This document shows positions 1 through 8,745 of a stretch of 64,000 nucleotides of DNA, in pieces. Under the pieces are notes generated by a model, which did not search any database, was not told the origin of the DNA, and saw only the letters and a program-made list of their open reading frames with translations. The translations under genes and the position numbers were made by a program. This DNA is from Prevotella sp. oral taxon 475 (lineage in GTDB: Bacteria; Bacteroidota; Bacteroidia; Bacteroidales; Bacteroidaceae), in contig NZ_CP072334.1 in NCBI RefSeq assembly GCF_018127805.1, positions 62,001 to 126,000 of the forward strand, in the 5' to 3' direction. Position 1 is the first letter of the stretch. Every line of letters begins with the position of its first letter.

Positions 1-48
1 AGTTGAAGACGGAATAAACGTCTTGTTTTCAAGATTATCGGCAAATAA

Positions 49-95
49 AAAAGGTGCTGTTGCAGGGTGAAATTTCGCCCGCGACAGCACCTTTT
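49..95 (-). terminator. Intrinsic terminator of polA
   Basis: A 12-bp perfect stem (AAAAGGTGCTGT, 49-60, with ACAGCACCTTTT, 84-95) encloses a second weaker stem. Read on the minus strand the hairpin is followed by a run of T. It lies 55 nt after the polA stop codon. Confidence 0.85.
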
Positions 96-149
96 AGCGT
101 CTGTAAAAGAGGAGATTAAAGAATTTGAAGTGTGATTTTTTTGTACATT

Positions 150-2912
150 TCAATGTGCTTCCAACCAATTTTGGCCCCATCCGCCATCTGCTACAAGGGG
201 AACAGACAGGGGATAAGCGGCTTGCATCTCTTCCATTACGATGCGTTGCACCTGCTCTCGCTCCGCGGGAAGAACGCTAAAGTTGAGTTCATCGTGCACT
301 TGTAGAATCATTTTGCTGCGAATCTGTTCGCGCTGAAAACGTTGATCGATGCGCACCATCGCTACTTTGATGATGTCGGCAGCCGACCCTTGAATGGGCG
401 CATTGATGGCATTGCGTTCTGCAAAACCGCGAACGGTGGCGTTGTTGCTGTTGATGTCGGGCAGATAACGGCGGCGATGAAAAAACGTTTCGACATAGCC
501 GTGCTTGCGGGCTGCCTCTTTACACTCTTCCATATACTGCCGAACACGTGGAAACATTTCGAAATAGCCGTCTATGAGACGTTTGGCTTCGGCGCGGTCG
601 ATGTTCAATCGGTCGGCCAAACCAAAGATGGTGATGCCGTAAATGATGCCGAAATTGGCGCGTTTGGCCTTGTTTCGCTCGTCGCGGGTCACCTCTTCAA
701 CGGGTTTCTCGTAGATTTTGGCGGCCGTTGCAGCATGAATGTCATAACCTTCTCTAAAGGCTTCCATCATATTTGGGTCCTGACTGAGGTGCGCCATCAC
801 ACGAAGTTCAATCTGACTATAGTCTGCTGAGAAGAATTCACACCCTTCTTCAGGAATAAAACACTTGCGAATCTCTTTGCCATCTTCGCCCCGAACGGGG
901 ATATTTTGCAGGTTAGGATCGCTCGAAGAGAGGCGACCTGTAGCCGTAACGGTCTGATTAAAAGAGGTGTGAATGTGTCCAGTGCGCGGGTTAATGAGCT
1001 TAGGCAGCGCGTCGACATAGGTTCCCAGCAGTTTTTTTAAGGCTCGATAGTCGAGTATATCGGCAACGATGGGATGTTTTCCGCGCAACTGTTGCAACAC
1101 TTCTTCACTGGTAACATACTGTCCGGTCTTGGTTTTCTTGGGCTTTTCGATGATTTTCATTTCGCCGAAAAGAATGTCTCCCACTTGTTTTGGCGAAGAG
1201 ATGTTGAAGGCTTTTCCGGCTAAACGATGGATGTTCTGTTCCAAATCATGCATCCTAAGGGTAAAAATCTCCGACGTCTCTTTGAGCGATTGCGTGTCGA
1301 TGCGCACGCCGTTCATCTCCATTTTAGCCAGAACCGGCACCAAAGGCATCTCTATTTGGTAGAAAAGCTCTTCTACTTCGGCTTCCTTTAGTTGAGGTTC
1401 CAATACGTTTTTTAGGCGTAAAGTAATGTCGGCATCTTCGCAAGCATAGACGTAAACCTCAGCGGGCGAGAGGTCGCGCATGTTCTTTTGCAACTTACCC
1501 TTTGGTCCAATGAGCTGCTCTATGTGAATGGTTTGATAGCCAAGATACACCTCTGCCATGTAGTCCATGTTGTGATGAAGTTCCGGTTGGATAAGATAAT
1601 GCGCAATCATCGTATCGAAAAGTTGCCCCTTGAGTTGCACTCCATAATGCGAAAGCACCTCTAAGTCGTACTTGATGTTCTGACCTACCTTTACGATGTC
1701 TTCGTTTTCGTATATCGGTTTGAAGATGTTGACGATTTTTTGAGCCGCTTCTCGTTCGGCGGGAATCGGCACATAGAAAGCTTGTTTTTCTTCAACCGAG
1801 AAGCTCAAACCCACCAATTCCGCATTGATAGGGTTGATATCGGTGGTCTCTGTGTCTAAACTGAGAATTTGTTTTGTATTGAAAAGCGAACAGATTTTCC
1901 TCATATCATCTTCATTGTCAATGAGTTGATAATCTGTTTGAGTTGTTTCTACCGTCTGATAGCTTGCGAATTTCGGCGTGTCTGCACCCTTGTGCGCAGA
2001 TTCTTCAAAGAGAGAGAGTTGTTGATGGTTGTTTTTTTGATTCTTTTCACTTTTATTTAAGATTCTGTTCGCAAAACTTTTGAACTCCAGTTCGGCAAAG
2101 ATTTCTTCCAATTCGGCCGTGTTCGGTTCCGTTATTTTTAGATGATCGAGATTCAGGTCGATAGGAACATCAGTTCGGATGGTGGCTAAGAACTTCGACA
2201 TCTTAATGTCATCGACGGCCGTTTCCACCTTTTCGCGCATCTTACCTTTCAGCTCCGAGGTTCTGTTAAGCAGTTCTTCAACGCTCCCGAACTGGGCAAT
2301 CAGCTTTGAAGCAGTTTTCTCTCCAACACCCGGACAGCCAGGAAAATTGTCGGCAGAGTCGCCCATTAGTGCCAGAAGGTCTATCACTTGGTGAGGCGAA
2401 CGGAGGCCATATTTCTTATTAATATCCTCTTCTTTCAAGATCTCATACCCTCCGCCATGTCGTGGACGGTACATCAACACATTCTCGCGAACGAGCTGAG
2501 CATAATCTTTATCCGGTGTAAGCATATAAGTTTCAACACCTTCTGCCGCCGCTTTGAGGGCCAATGTGCCGATGACATCGTCTGCTTCGAACCCGTCTAC
2601 CTGAAGAACAGGGATGCGATAGGCCTCTAAAATACGCTTGATAATAGGCACAGACCGCTTGATATCCTCGGGTGTGGCCTCGCGTTGTGCCTTATATTGT
2701 GGGAAAACCTCATTGCGAAAGGTGAGTCCATGGTCGAAAGCCACGCCCATATAAGTAGGCGATTCTTTGGTGATAACCTCGTTGAGTGTGTTACAGAACC
2801 CCATGATGGCTGACGTATTGAGCCCTTTCGAGTTGATGCGAGGGTTTTTTATGAAGGCGTAATACGCGCGATAGATCAGCGCATAGGCGTCGATAAGAAA
2901 GAGTCGATTCAT
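150..2912 (-). CDS. polA: DNA polymerase I
   Basis: 920 residues, the usual length for DNA polymerase I, which fills gaps and removes primers during replication and repair. The N-terminal third is the 5'-3' exonuclease (FLIDAYALIYRAYYAF, then the acidic cluster around GFEADDVIGTLA). The middle 3'-5' exonuclease domain looks active because its first motif keeps DTE (SLDTETTDIN). The polymerase domain has motif A (FSADYSQIELRVMAH), motif B (KRANFGIIYG) and motif C (QVHDELNF). It is divergent from the polyprenyl synthase gene across 86 bp and ends in its own intrinsic terminator. Nothing is missing. Confidence 0.98.
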   Translation of the reverse strand: MNRLFLIDAYALIYRAYYAFIKNPRINSKGLNTSAIMGFCNTLNEVITKESPTYMGVAFDHGLTFRNEVFPQYKAQREATPEDIKRSVPIIKRILEAYRIPVLQVDGFEADDVIGTLALKAAAEGVETYMLTPDKDYAQLVRENVLMYRPRHGGGYEILKEEDINKKYGLRSPHQVIDLLALMGDSADNFPGCPGVGEKTASKLIAQFGSVEELLNRTSELKGKMREKVETAVDDIKMSKFLATIRTDVPIDLNLDHLKITEPNTAELEEIFAELEFKSFANRILNKSEKNQKNNHQQLSLFEESAHKGADTPKFASYQTVETTQTDYQLIDNEDDMRKICSLFNTKQILSLDTETTDINPINAELVGLSFSVEEKQAFYVPIPAEREAAQKIVNIFKPIYENEDIVKVGQNIKYDLEVLSHYGVQLKGQLFDTMIAHYLIQPELHHNMDYMAEVYLGYQTIHIEQLIGPKGKLQKNMRDLSPAEVYVYACEDADITLRLKNVLEPQLKEAEVEELFYQIEMPLVPVLAKMEMNGVRIDTQSLKETSEIFTLRMHDLEQNIHRLAGKAFNISSPKQVGDILFGEMKIIEKPKKTKTGQYVTSEEVLQQLRGKHPIVADILDYRALKKLLGTYVDALPKLINPRTGHIHTSFNQTVTATGRLSSSDPNLQNIPVRGEDGKEIRKCFIPEEGCEFFSADYSQIELRVMAHLSQDPNMMEAFREGYDIHAATAAKIYEKPVEEVTRDERNKAKRANFGIIYGITIFGLADRLNIDRAEAKRLIDGYFEMFPRVRQYMEECKEAARKHGYVETFFHRRRYLPDINSNNATVRGFAERNAINAPIQGSAADIIKVAMVRIDQRFQREQIRSKMILQVHDELNFSVLPAEREQVQRIVMEEMQAAYPLSVPLVADGGWGQNWLEAH

Positions 2913-2974
2913 AATTCATGTGATTATATCGTGTAAAATTACAAAAAATGGCAGACAAATACCGATTTATTCCG

Positions 2975-2982
2975 TAAATTTG
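2975..2982 (+). promoter_or_regulatory. -7 element for polyprenyl synthase gene
   Basis: TAAATTTG matches the Bacteroidetes -7 consensus TAnnTTTG, 17 nt before the start codon. I see no good TTTG at -33, so only half of the promoter is convincing. The transcript would have a very short leader. Confidence 0.5.
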
Positions 2983-2998
2983 TGTCAAATTTTACTTC

Positions 2999-3976
2999 AT
3001 GGATCATTTGTCACTCATTCACAAACCGATACGCAAAGAGCTTGAAGACTTTGTCTCCTTCTTCAACAATGCCCTCTCGCACAACGACGGATTGCTCTCC
3101 CAGGTGTTAGAACACATCCGCAACCGAGGCGGGAAACGCATGCGTCCCATCCTCATTTTGTTGATAACCAAGAGCTTTGGCAGCGTTACCTCGGTGGCTC
3201 AACACGCTGCCGTAGGACTGGAATTGCTGCACACAGCCAGTCTTGTTCACGACGATGTGGTGGACGAAAGCGGCGAACGCCGTGGTCAAGCCTCGGTCAA
3301 TGCCTCTTACAACAACAAGGTGGCAGTGCTTGTTGGCGACTACATCCTTTCCACTGCACTCCTCAACATGGCCCTGACAGATGCCTCAGACATTGTTCGC
3401 GATCTGGCAGAGCTGGGCCGAACGCTTTCCAATGGAGAGATTCTTCAACTCACCAACATCAGCAACAGTCGGATTTCTGAGGAAGTTTATTTTCAGGTGA
3501 TTCGTCAGAAGACGGCCGCTTTGTTCGAATCCTGCGCCGTGATTGGGGCCAAAGCGGGTGGGGCAGAGACTCAACTGATAGAAGAAGCGCGGATTTTTGG
3601 TCGCAACATCGGCATCATTTTTCAGATTCGCGACGATATATTCGACTATTTCGATTCAAAAGAAATCGGTAAACCCACGGGCAACGACATGGCCGAAGGT
3701 AAACTCACACTGCCCGTCATCTATGCGTTGAACAGTACGAAAGACGAAGAAATGCTCTCGTTGGCTCGCAAAGTGAAAGCGCGCAACGTCTCTTCGGCCG
3801 AGATTGCTCGATTAGTGGCTTTTACAAAGGCCAACGGTGGCATCGAATACGCCGAGCAACGGATGGAGGAATGCCGACGTTTAGCCATCGACTTTATAGA
3901 GAAAAGGGTAGGGGATAGCGACCTTCAAGCCGCCCTTACGGCTTATGTCAACTTTATTATTGATAGAAAAAATTAG
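2999..3976 (+). CDS. Polyprenyl diphosphate synthase (all-E type)
   Basis: 325 residues. It condenses isopentenyl diphosphate onto an allylic primer to make the long prenyl chain of quinones or of the cell-wall lipid carrier. Both aspartate-rich motifs that bind magnesium-diphosphate are present: LVHDDVVDESGERRG (DDxxD near residue 82) and QIRDDIFDYF (near residue 212). The GGKRMRP substrate motif lies near residue 43. Chain length cannot be read off with confidence; the size fits an octaprenyl (IspB-like) enzyme. It stands alone, divergent from polA, and ends in a strong hairpin terminator directly after the stop codon. Confidence 0.93.
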   Translation: MDHLSLIHKPIRKELEDFVSFFNNALSHNDGLLSQVLEHIRNRGGKRMRPILILLITKSFGSVTSVAQHAAVGLELLHTASLVHDDVVDESGERRGQASVNASYNNKVAVLVGDYILSTALLNMALTDASDIVRDLAELGRTLSNGEILQLTNISNSRISEEVYFQVIRQKTAALFESCAVIGAKAGGAETQLIEEARIFGRNIGIIFQIRDDIFDYFDSKEIGKPTGNDMAEGKLTLPVIYALNSTKDEEMLSLARKVKARNVSSAEIARLVAFTKANGGIEYAEQRMEECRRLAIDFIEKRVGDSDLQAALTAYVNFIIDRKN

Positions 3977-4006
3977 AAAAACGGCTCACATTTGTGAGCC
4001 GTTTTT
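3977..4006 (+). terminator. Terminator after polyprenyl synthase
   Basis: A 13-bp perfect stem (AAAAACGGCTCAC, 3977-3989, with GTGAGCCGTTTTT, 3994-4006) with a 4-nt loop begins a few bases after the stop codon. A on one side and T on the other make it a bidirectional terminator. Confidence 0.92.
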
Positions 4007-4111
4007 AGATTCTTCTCCAACAGAATGCTTCATAGATCACCTCTCAAATAGAGACGATCAAACTGCTTATCATCTTTTTTCGACATCTATCCATCAATAG
4101 AGATTTGACGT

Positions 4112-4238
4112 GTCGTAACCTATTGATTTTCTTTGCCTTAACAAGCAGATTTCAAAAGCTAAACTTTTACACGTCGTTTTCTTAGCTTTTGCAGGCTGTT
4201 TTCTTAGCTTTTGGCGTGCGTTTTCTTAGTTTTTGCAA
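4112..4238 (+). repeat. 22-bp x 4 intergenic element, copy A
   Basis: Four CTWAG cores are centred at 4162, 4184, 4206 and 4228, exactly 22 bp apart. Core 1 is the near-palindrome AAAAGCTAAACTTTT; cores 2-4 read TTTTCTTAGCTTTTG or close to it. The leader is on the left and ends TTTCAAAAGC. It sits between the convergent 3' ends of the polyprenyl synthase and MBOAT genes. Confidence 0.9.
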
Positions 4239-4247
4239 CACGGGTTG

Positions 4248-5723
4248 TTAGAATTGGAAATAGATGAAGGGCTGGATAGTACTGCTTTTTACCTGTATCA
4301 CGATGTAGATAACGGCCACGATGCACAGCGCATGCACCACGACGTTGGTGCGACCAAGGATGGAAACCACGCCCTCTTGCCAACTATTGGGAATAAAATG
4401 TGTGACATAACCCAACAGTATCAGGGCAAAGACATAGCGATAACCCATGATCACTTGGAGGAAAAGTTCGGAATGGAAGTCGGTAAAGATGCGGTTGAGC
4501 ATGAGCAAACTGGCATCGAAGGAGGTGTTGCGGAAGAAAAGCCAGGTGAAACACACGAAGTTGAACGTGAGAAACACACCCAACCCTCGGCGTAGACCTC
4601 GGCTGCGATAGGACGAATCGCGGCCTAAGATGGTGGTTCGAAAGAACTTATGCACCGCCAAAGCCAAGCCATGCATGCCTCCCCAGGCCACAAAATGAAG
4701 GCTGGCACCATGCCACAATCCGCCCAAAAGCATGGTGATGAGGAGGTTGACGTATTGTCTGACTTTGCCTTTGCGGTTTCCACCCAGCGAGATATAGATG
4801 TAATCGCGAATCCAAGTGGAAAGAGAGATGTGCCAACGACGCCAAAAATCGGTGATGCTAACGGCCGAATAAGGAGCGTTGAAGTTGAGCGGGAAGTGGA
4901 AACCCAGGAGAAGGGCGATGCCGATGGCCATGTCGGAGTAGCCGGAGAAGTCGCAATAGATTTGCAGGGCATAACCATAGAGGCCGAGAAGGTTCTCCAA
5001 TCCGCTGTAAAGTTGGGGATTATCGAAGATACGATCAACGAAGTTCAGACTGATATAATCGCTGATGACAGCCTTTTTGAACAGTCCGATGAGGATGAAA
5101 TACACGCCGCGGGCAAACATCTCGTTGGTGATCGTGAGCGGACGGCGTATCTGTGGGGCAAAGTCGGAGGCTCGTACAATCGGGCCGGCTACGAGTTGGG
5201 GAAAGAAGGAGACGTAGAAGGCATAGTCGAGGATGCTGGATAGTGGCTTTAAATCGCCGCGATAGACGTCTATCGTGTAGCTTAAGCTTTGGAAAGTAAA
5301 GAAGCTAATGCCCACGGGAAGAAAGATGTCCCAAGGCTGAAAGTTGTTGTTCAGCAGCTGGGCAACCATTCCTGCAAAGAAATTGGTGTACTTGAAGTAG
5401 GCCAGAAGACCCAGATCGATCGTCAGACTCAGGGCAACGAGCCACTTGCCAAGCCCTCTTCTCGTGCGATGACGATAGATTGTGGCAGCAATGAGATAGT
5501 CGCTCAGGGTGACAAGAGCCAGTAGGAAGAAGTAGAATCCGCTGCTTTTATAGTAGAAATAGTAGGAAAAAGCGGTGACGAAGAGTAGTCTTGCCGTGCA
5601 TTTGCGTTGCAAACACATATAAATAAAGGTGAATCCGAGGAAGAGAAGGAGGAAGAGGGCACTCGAAAAAATCATCGGTTCCTGTGGATGATACGTCAAG
5701 ACGTTGGTCAGTTTTTCTATCAT
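4248..5723 (-). CDS. MBOAT family membrane O-acyltransferase (AlgI/DltB-like)
   Basis: 491 residues with about ten hydrophobic segments. MBOAT proteins take an acyl group from the cytoplasm and pass it across the membrane to an extracytoplasmic polysaccharide or peptidoglycan. Both family histidines are present: one near residue 298 in DFWRRWHISLS and the near-invariant one near residue 338 in GGLWHGASLHF. The start codon overlaps the stop of the upstream SGNH gene by 4 nt (ATGA), so the two are translationally coupled and probably act as one acylation machine. The acceptor glycan cannot be told from the sequence. Confidence 0.93.
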   Translation of the reverse strand: MIEKLTNVLTYHPQEPMIFSSALFLLLFLGFTFIYMCLQRKCTARLLFVTAFSYYFYYKSSGFYFFLLALVTLSDYLIAATIYRHRTRRGLGKWLVALSLTIDLGLLAYFKYTNFFAGMVAQLLNNNFQPWDIFLPVGISFFTFQSLSYTIDVYRGDLKPLSSILDYAFYVSFFPQLVAGPIVRASDFAPQIRRPLTITNEMFARGVYFILIGLFKKAVISDYISLNFVDRIFDNPQLYSGLENLLGLYGYALQIYCDFSGYSDMAIGIALLLGFHFPLNFNAPYSAVSITDFWRRWHISLSTWIRDYIYISLGGNRKGKVRQYVNLLITMLLGGLWHGASLHFVAWGGMHGLALAVHKFFRTTILGRDSSYRSRGLRRGLGVFLTFNFVCFTWLFFRNTSFDASLLMLNRIFTDFHSELFLQVIMGYRYVFALILLGYVTHFIPNSWQEGVVSILGRTNVVVHALCIVAVIYIVIQVKSSTIQPFIYFQF

Positions 5724-7102
5724 TTTTGCCGTTCTTTTCGTTGTTGATAGTTCTTAATTCCTGCTTTGAAAGAGGGAAAGATGCGTTGTGCCAGTTCTTT
5801 TCCACCCTTATGATTCAGGTGTGTATAGTCTTTGTTGGCCATTCCCCGTTCTACCAGGGCAGCAACACTCTCGGCTCCGCCCATGGCTTCATAGAAATTG
5901 AAGAAGGCCACCTGGGTGTTGGCTGCCAGTTGCTCTTGAAAGGCCACGAGTTGTCGCACCTCTTTCATCGTGCGAAGCCCCTCTTGGGTGCGCTGATCAC
6001 GGTCGGGCACGCTCATGATAAGGATAGAAGTCTGCGGAAAAGCCTCTTTCAGATTTCTCACCACCCGTTCCATGCTGCGCGCATAATGGCGAATCACGCT
6101 CAAAGGATTGCCCGGCGTAGCGATATTCAGTCCGAAATGCAGAATGATGAGGTCGTAGGGGCGCAGCCGATTGAAGTCTTTCAGCAGGCTGATGGGTACC
6201 TGTGCCAGCGTAAGACCGGGCGAAGCGCGCATGCTGAAGTTGTCTAACACCACGCCTTCACGGCTCTCTAAGGCCATACCGAAGAGGGAAGTGCCGGCTC
6301 CTATGTGGCTAAAGGTGTAGGAAATGCTGCTGGTCGAGTCGGTCAGGACGGCCGTCTGCACTCCTGCTTCGCCGTCGAACGTCTGTGTAAAGCCATGTCC
6401 TTTTCGGCTGGTGGCTTGCAAGGTGAGACCCGTTGGGGTGTGAAAGAACAGTGTAGAAACCGTCCATCGTGCGGCGTGAGGATGGAATCGAACGCCCGAG
6501 GTCTTTGCCCATGCTCCTTCCTCTGGGATAAAATATCGCTCGCTAATGCCCTGTCGGCTCTTGTCGAAAGGCTTTTTGGCGGCTGCAAACTCGGTGATGC
6601 CGTTGCATTTCTGCCGGATAGAAGCTCGATTTTGCAAGATGTGCGATCCGCAATCTACCCATCCCACACCGTTTCCACCATAAGTTTGCTGGAAAAGTTC
6701 GCGTAGATCGCCCGTCAAAATGTCGCCTTCGATATACGAATCACCATAATAGGCAATGCGAACAGGCCTGTCGAGTGCTTTGATTTGTGCCATCTGACGG
6801 TAGAAATGTTCCATTCCGCCCGCCTTCCCGGCAGAATAATCTACGATGGGTTGTACGCCTTTGGGCCATGTTTCTTGAAAGTGGATCGCCTCTTTCCGAC
6901 TGTTCGGTACGGCAGATGGAGGCAAAGGAGTGGGCGTAGGCACGTCTATCTCGGCCTCTTCGGGCTCGGGAAGCACAGCACTCAGTAGGTTGACGGGTCG
7001 CAAAGGGACGTCGCAGACAGAGAGAGAGGGGAGCTGATGCATCAGCAACAGCGTAGAGACGATGAGGGAGATGAGGGTAAATGTTCGCGCAGAGGGGTTC
7101 AT
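5720..7102 (-). CDS. SGNH/GDSL-type hydrolase or acyltransferase, membrane-anchored
   Basis: 460 residues from the ATG at 7102; a longer TTG start at 7147 is possible but unlikely. One N-terminal transmembrane segment (about residues 8-25) is followed by a proline-rich linker and an SGNH domain. Block I is YYGDSYIEGD with the nucleophile Ser122, block III is HFGLNIA, and block V is KDYTHLNH with Asp425 and His428. Proteins of this kind partner MBOAT acyltransferases and transfer or remove acetyl groups on cell-surface glycans. The 4-nt overlap with the MBOAT gene supports that pairing. Location is inferred to be periplasmic. Confidence 0.9.
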   Translation of the reverse strand: MNPSARTFTLISLIVSTLLLMHQLPSLSVCDVPLRPVNLLSAVLPEPEEAEIDVPTPTPLPPSAVPNSRKEAIHFQETWPKGVQPIVDYSAGKAGGMEHFYRQMAQIKALDRPVRIAYYGDSYIEGDILTGDLRELFQQTYGGNGVGWVDCGSHILQNRASIRQKCNGITEFAAAKKPFDKSRQGISERYFIPEEGAWAKTSGVRFHPHAARWTVSTLFFHTPTGLTLQATSRKGHGFTQTFDGEAGVQTAVLTDSTSSISYTFSHIGAGTSLFGMALESREGVVLDNFSMRASPGLTLAQVPISLLKDFNRLRPYDLIILHFGLNIATPGNPLSVIRHYARSMERVVRNLKEAFPQTSILIMSVPDRDQRTQEGLRTMKEVRQLVAFQEQLAANTQVAFFNFYEAMGGAESVAALVERGMANKDYTHLNHKGGKELAQRIFPSFKAGIKNYQQRKERQK

Positions 7103-7150
7103 TGGTGAATGATGGGGTGGGGTTTGCGAGACTGATGAGACAGACAATAA

Positions 7151-7183
7151 CAGAACGACCGCTGCCTGTCAACGATCGTTCTG
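7151..7183 (-). terminator. Possible terminator of the dtd-deoC operon
   Basis: A 10-bp stem with one wobble (CAGAACGACC, 7151-7160, and GATCGTTCTG, 7174-7183) lies 31 nt after the deoC stop. The T-tract on the minus strand (TTATTGT) is weak. Confidence 0.5.
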
Positions 7184-7214
7184 CCTGTTTTGAAACTGCG
7201 ATAGTGAAGCGTCT

Positions 7215-8153
7215 TTAGAAGAATTTCACGTCTTCGCCGGTGAGTTCGCTCAACAACATGTTGGCCAAACGGCTTGTTCCCAGTCGGAACCACTTGTTGG
7301 TAAGCCACTCCTGGCCCAGTACTTCCTTCACGATGGTGTAGTAAATGATGGCGTCCATCACGGTGTTGATGCCGCCGGCGGGCTTGAAACCGATTTGGAT
7401 ACCCGTTTTTTCGTGATACTCTTTGATAGCTTGGCACATCACATAGGCCGCCTCGGGCGTGGCCGAAACTTTCTCTTTGCCGGTAGAAGTCTTGATGTAA
7501 TCGGCCCCGGCATACATCGAAAGCAATGAGGCCTTTTTGATATGGGTAGCCGTTTTTAGGCATCCCGTCTCGAGAATCACCTTCATCGGTCTACTGCCAC
7601 AGGCCTGTTTGAGTTCGGAAATGTCGTCGCACAGCTCCTCGTAGTTGCCCGAAAGGAATTTGCCCACGGGCATAACGATATCTATTTCGGTGGCTCCGTC
7701 GCGCACGGCGAGGGCCGTTTCGGCTACTTTCACTTCGATAACGGCCTGCGAAGAAGGGAAACTGCCTGCCACACAGGTCACTTCTACGCCATCTACCTCG
7801 AGCATATCGCTCACCACCTCTGCAAAACAAGGATAGGTACAGACAGCGGCCACATGCGGAAGATGGGGATAAGCGGAGTCGAATTGGTTCACTTTCTGAG
7901 TGAAAGCCAGGATGCTTGCATCCGAATCGGTGGTGTTGAGCGAAGTGAGCTCGATGCTTCCGAAGAGGAATCGCTTCACTTCGGCCGTGTCGTTTTCATG
8001 CACTTTCTCGGCGATGATTTTCTTAACGGAAGCCTGTACCTCAGCGTCGTCCATCTGTGTTGCATACTGTGCCAAGACGGCTTCATACTTGTTGGTCTCT
8101 GTGTTGTGTTCGTGGTGCTCGTGACCGCAAGCACAATGATGATGTTCTGACAT
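7215..8153 (-). CDS. deoC: Deoxyribose-phosphate aldolase with His-rich N-terminus
   Basis: 312 residues from the ATG at 8153. DeoC splits 2-deoxyribose 5-phosphate into acetaldehyde and glyceraldehyde 3-phosphate in deoxynucleoside salvage. The Schiff-base lysine lies in ADYIKTSTGK and the second active-site region in KVILETGCLKT. The first 18 residues (MSEHHHCACGHEHHEHN) are rich in His and Cys and look like a metal-binding tail placed before the barrel. Last gene of a minus-strand run after mazG (113-nt gap), so it probably belongs to the same nucleotide-housekeeping operon. Confidence 0.95.
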   Translation of the reverse strand: MSEHHHCACGHEHHEHNTETNKYEAVLAQYATQMDDAEVQASVKKIIAEKVHENDTAEVKRFLFGSIELTSLNTTDSDASILAFTQKVNQFDSAYPHLPHVAAVCTYPCFAEVVSDMLEVDGVEVTCVAGSFPSSQAVIEVKVAETALAVRDGATEIDIVMPVGKFLSGNYEELCDDISELKQACGSRPMKVILETGCLKTATHIKKASLLSMYAGADYIKTSTGKEKVSATPEAAYVMCQAIKEYHEKTGIQIGFKPAGGINTVMDAIIYYTIVKEVLGQEWLTNKWFRLGTSRLANMLLSELTGEDVKFF

Positions 8154-8266
8154 TGTTATGTGTTGTTGGAATTGACGAATGAAGGAGTGGACAAGTGGAC
8201 AAGGAGGTTTGTTTTGTCGCAATGAGGTTGCTCATAGACCAACTTCCTTGTCTACTTGTTCACTCG

Positions 8267-8608
8267 TTAATTTGTCAACTTCTTGTTATGAATATGTCTA
8301 TTGCAGTCTCTCTGCGTTTTTTTCTCGATGTTTTTGAGGAGCTCTTCCTCGAGATTCACACCCGTTTGATTGGCCAAACACAGCAGCACCCACAGCACAT
8401 CAGCCATTTCGTCGCCAAGGTTGGCCTTCTCTCCGGCCTTAAAACTCTGGTCGCCATACGTGCGTGCCATCACCCGGGCCAGTTCTCCTACCTCCTCGGT
8501 AAGTACTGCCAGATTGGTCAATTCGGAGAAATAGCGCACGCCGTACTGCTTGATCCATTGGTCGACCAGCTGTTGTGCGCCGACTAAAGTTAATTTTTCT
8601 TTTGTCAT
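8267..8608 (-). CDS. MazG-like nucleotide pyrophosphohydrolase
   Basis: 113 residues from the ATG at 8608. MazG-type enzymes hydrolyse non-canonical or excess NTPs to NMP and pyrophosphate. The magnesium-binding EExxE appears in LTEEVGELARVMAR and the matching ExxD in GDEMADVLWVLL. This is a single-domain form, about half the length of E. coli MazG. The start is fixed by a 4-nt ATGA overlap with the stop of the small membrane ORF upstream, so it is translationally coupled. Confidence 0.9.
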   Translation of the reverse strand: MTKEKLTLVGAQQLVDQWIKQYGVRYFSELTNLAVLTEEVGELARVMARTYGDQSFKAGEKANLGDEMADVLWVLLCLANQTGVNLEEELLKNIEKKTQRDCNRHIHNKKLTN

Positions 8609-8745
8609 GTCAACTCTTTTAGGGGAAACAACAGAGAGAAAAACAAAATGAACAATAGGAAGATAACCCATAGATCAACCCCTAAGGCGATAGATGATGT
8701 TCTGTTCCACAATTTTGTTTTCAGTTTTTTGCTGCGCTGTTTCAT
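8605..8745 (-). CDS. 46-residue membrane protein between dtd and mazG
   Basis: A short open frame with no recognisable family. It begins MKQRSKKLKTKLWNRTSS, strongly basic, followed by one hydrophobic segment (about residues 19-42, LWVIFLLFILFFSLLF), then KELT. This is the layout of a single-span membrane protein with the N-terminus inside by the positive-inside rule. Its ATG overlaps the dtd stop by 4 nt (ATGA) and its TGA overlaps the mazG start by 4 nt (ATGA). Such double coupling in an otherwise ordinary operon is strong evidence that it is translated. Function unknown; it might tether the soluble partners to the membrane. Confidence 0.75.
   Translation of the reverse strand: MKQRSKKLKTKLWNRTSSIALGVDLWVIFLLFILFFSLLFPLKELT

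Noticed and set aside
4112..4238. Tn7-like transposon end (22-bp transposase sites)
   Set aside because: The four 22-bp sites recall TnsB sites, but elements occur singly, lack TGT/ACA ends and target duplications, and no transposase is present.
4154..4238. 22-bp elements as intrinsic terminators
   Set aside because: Several gaps that hold an element also have a separate strong terminator, some elements lie in divergent gaps, and G has no inverted units to form a hairpin.
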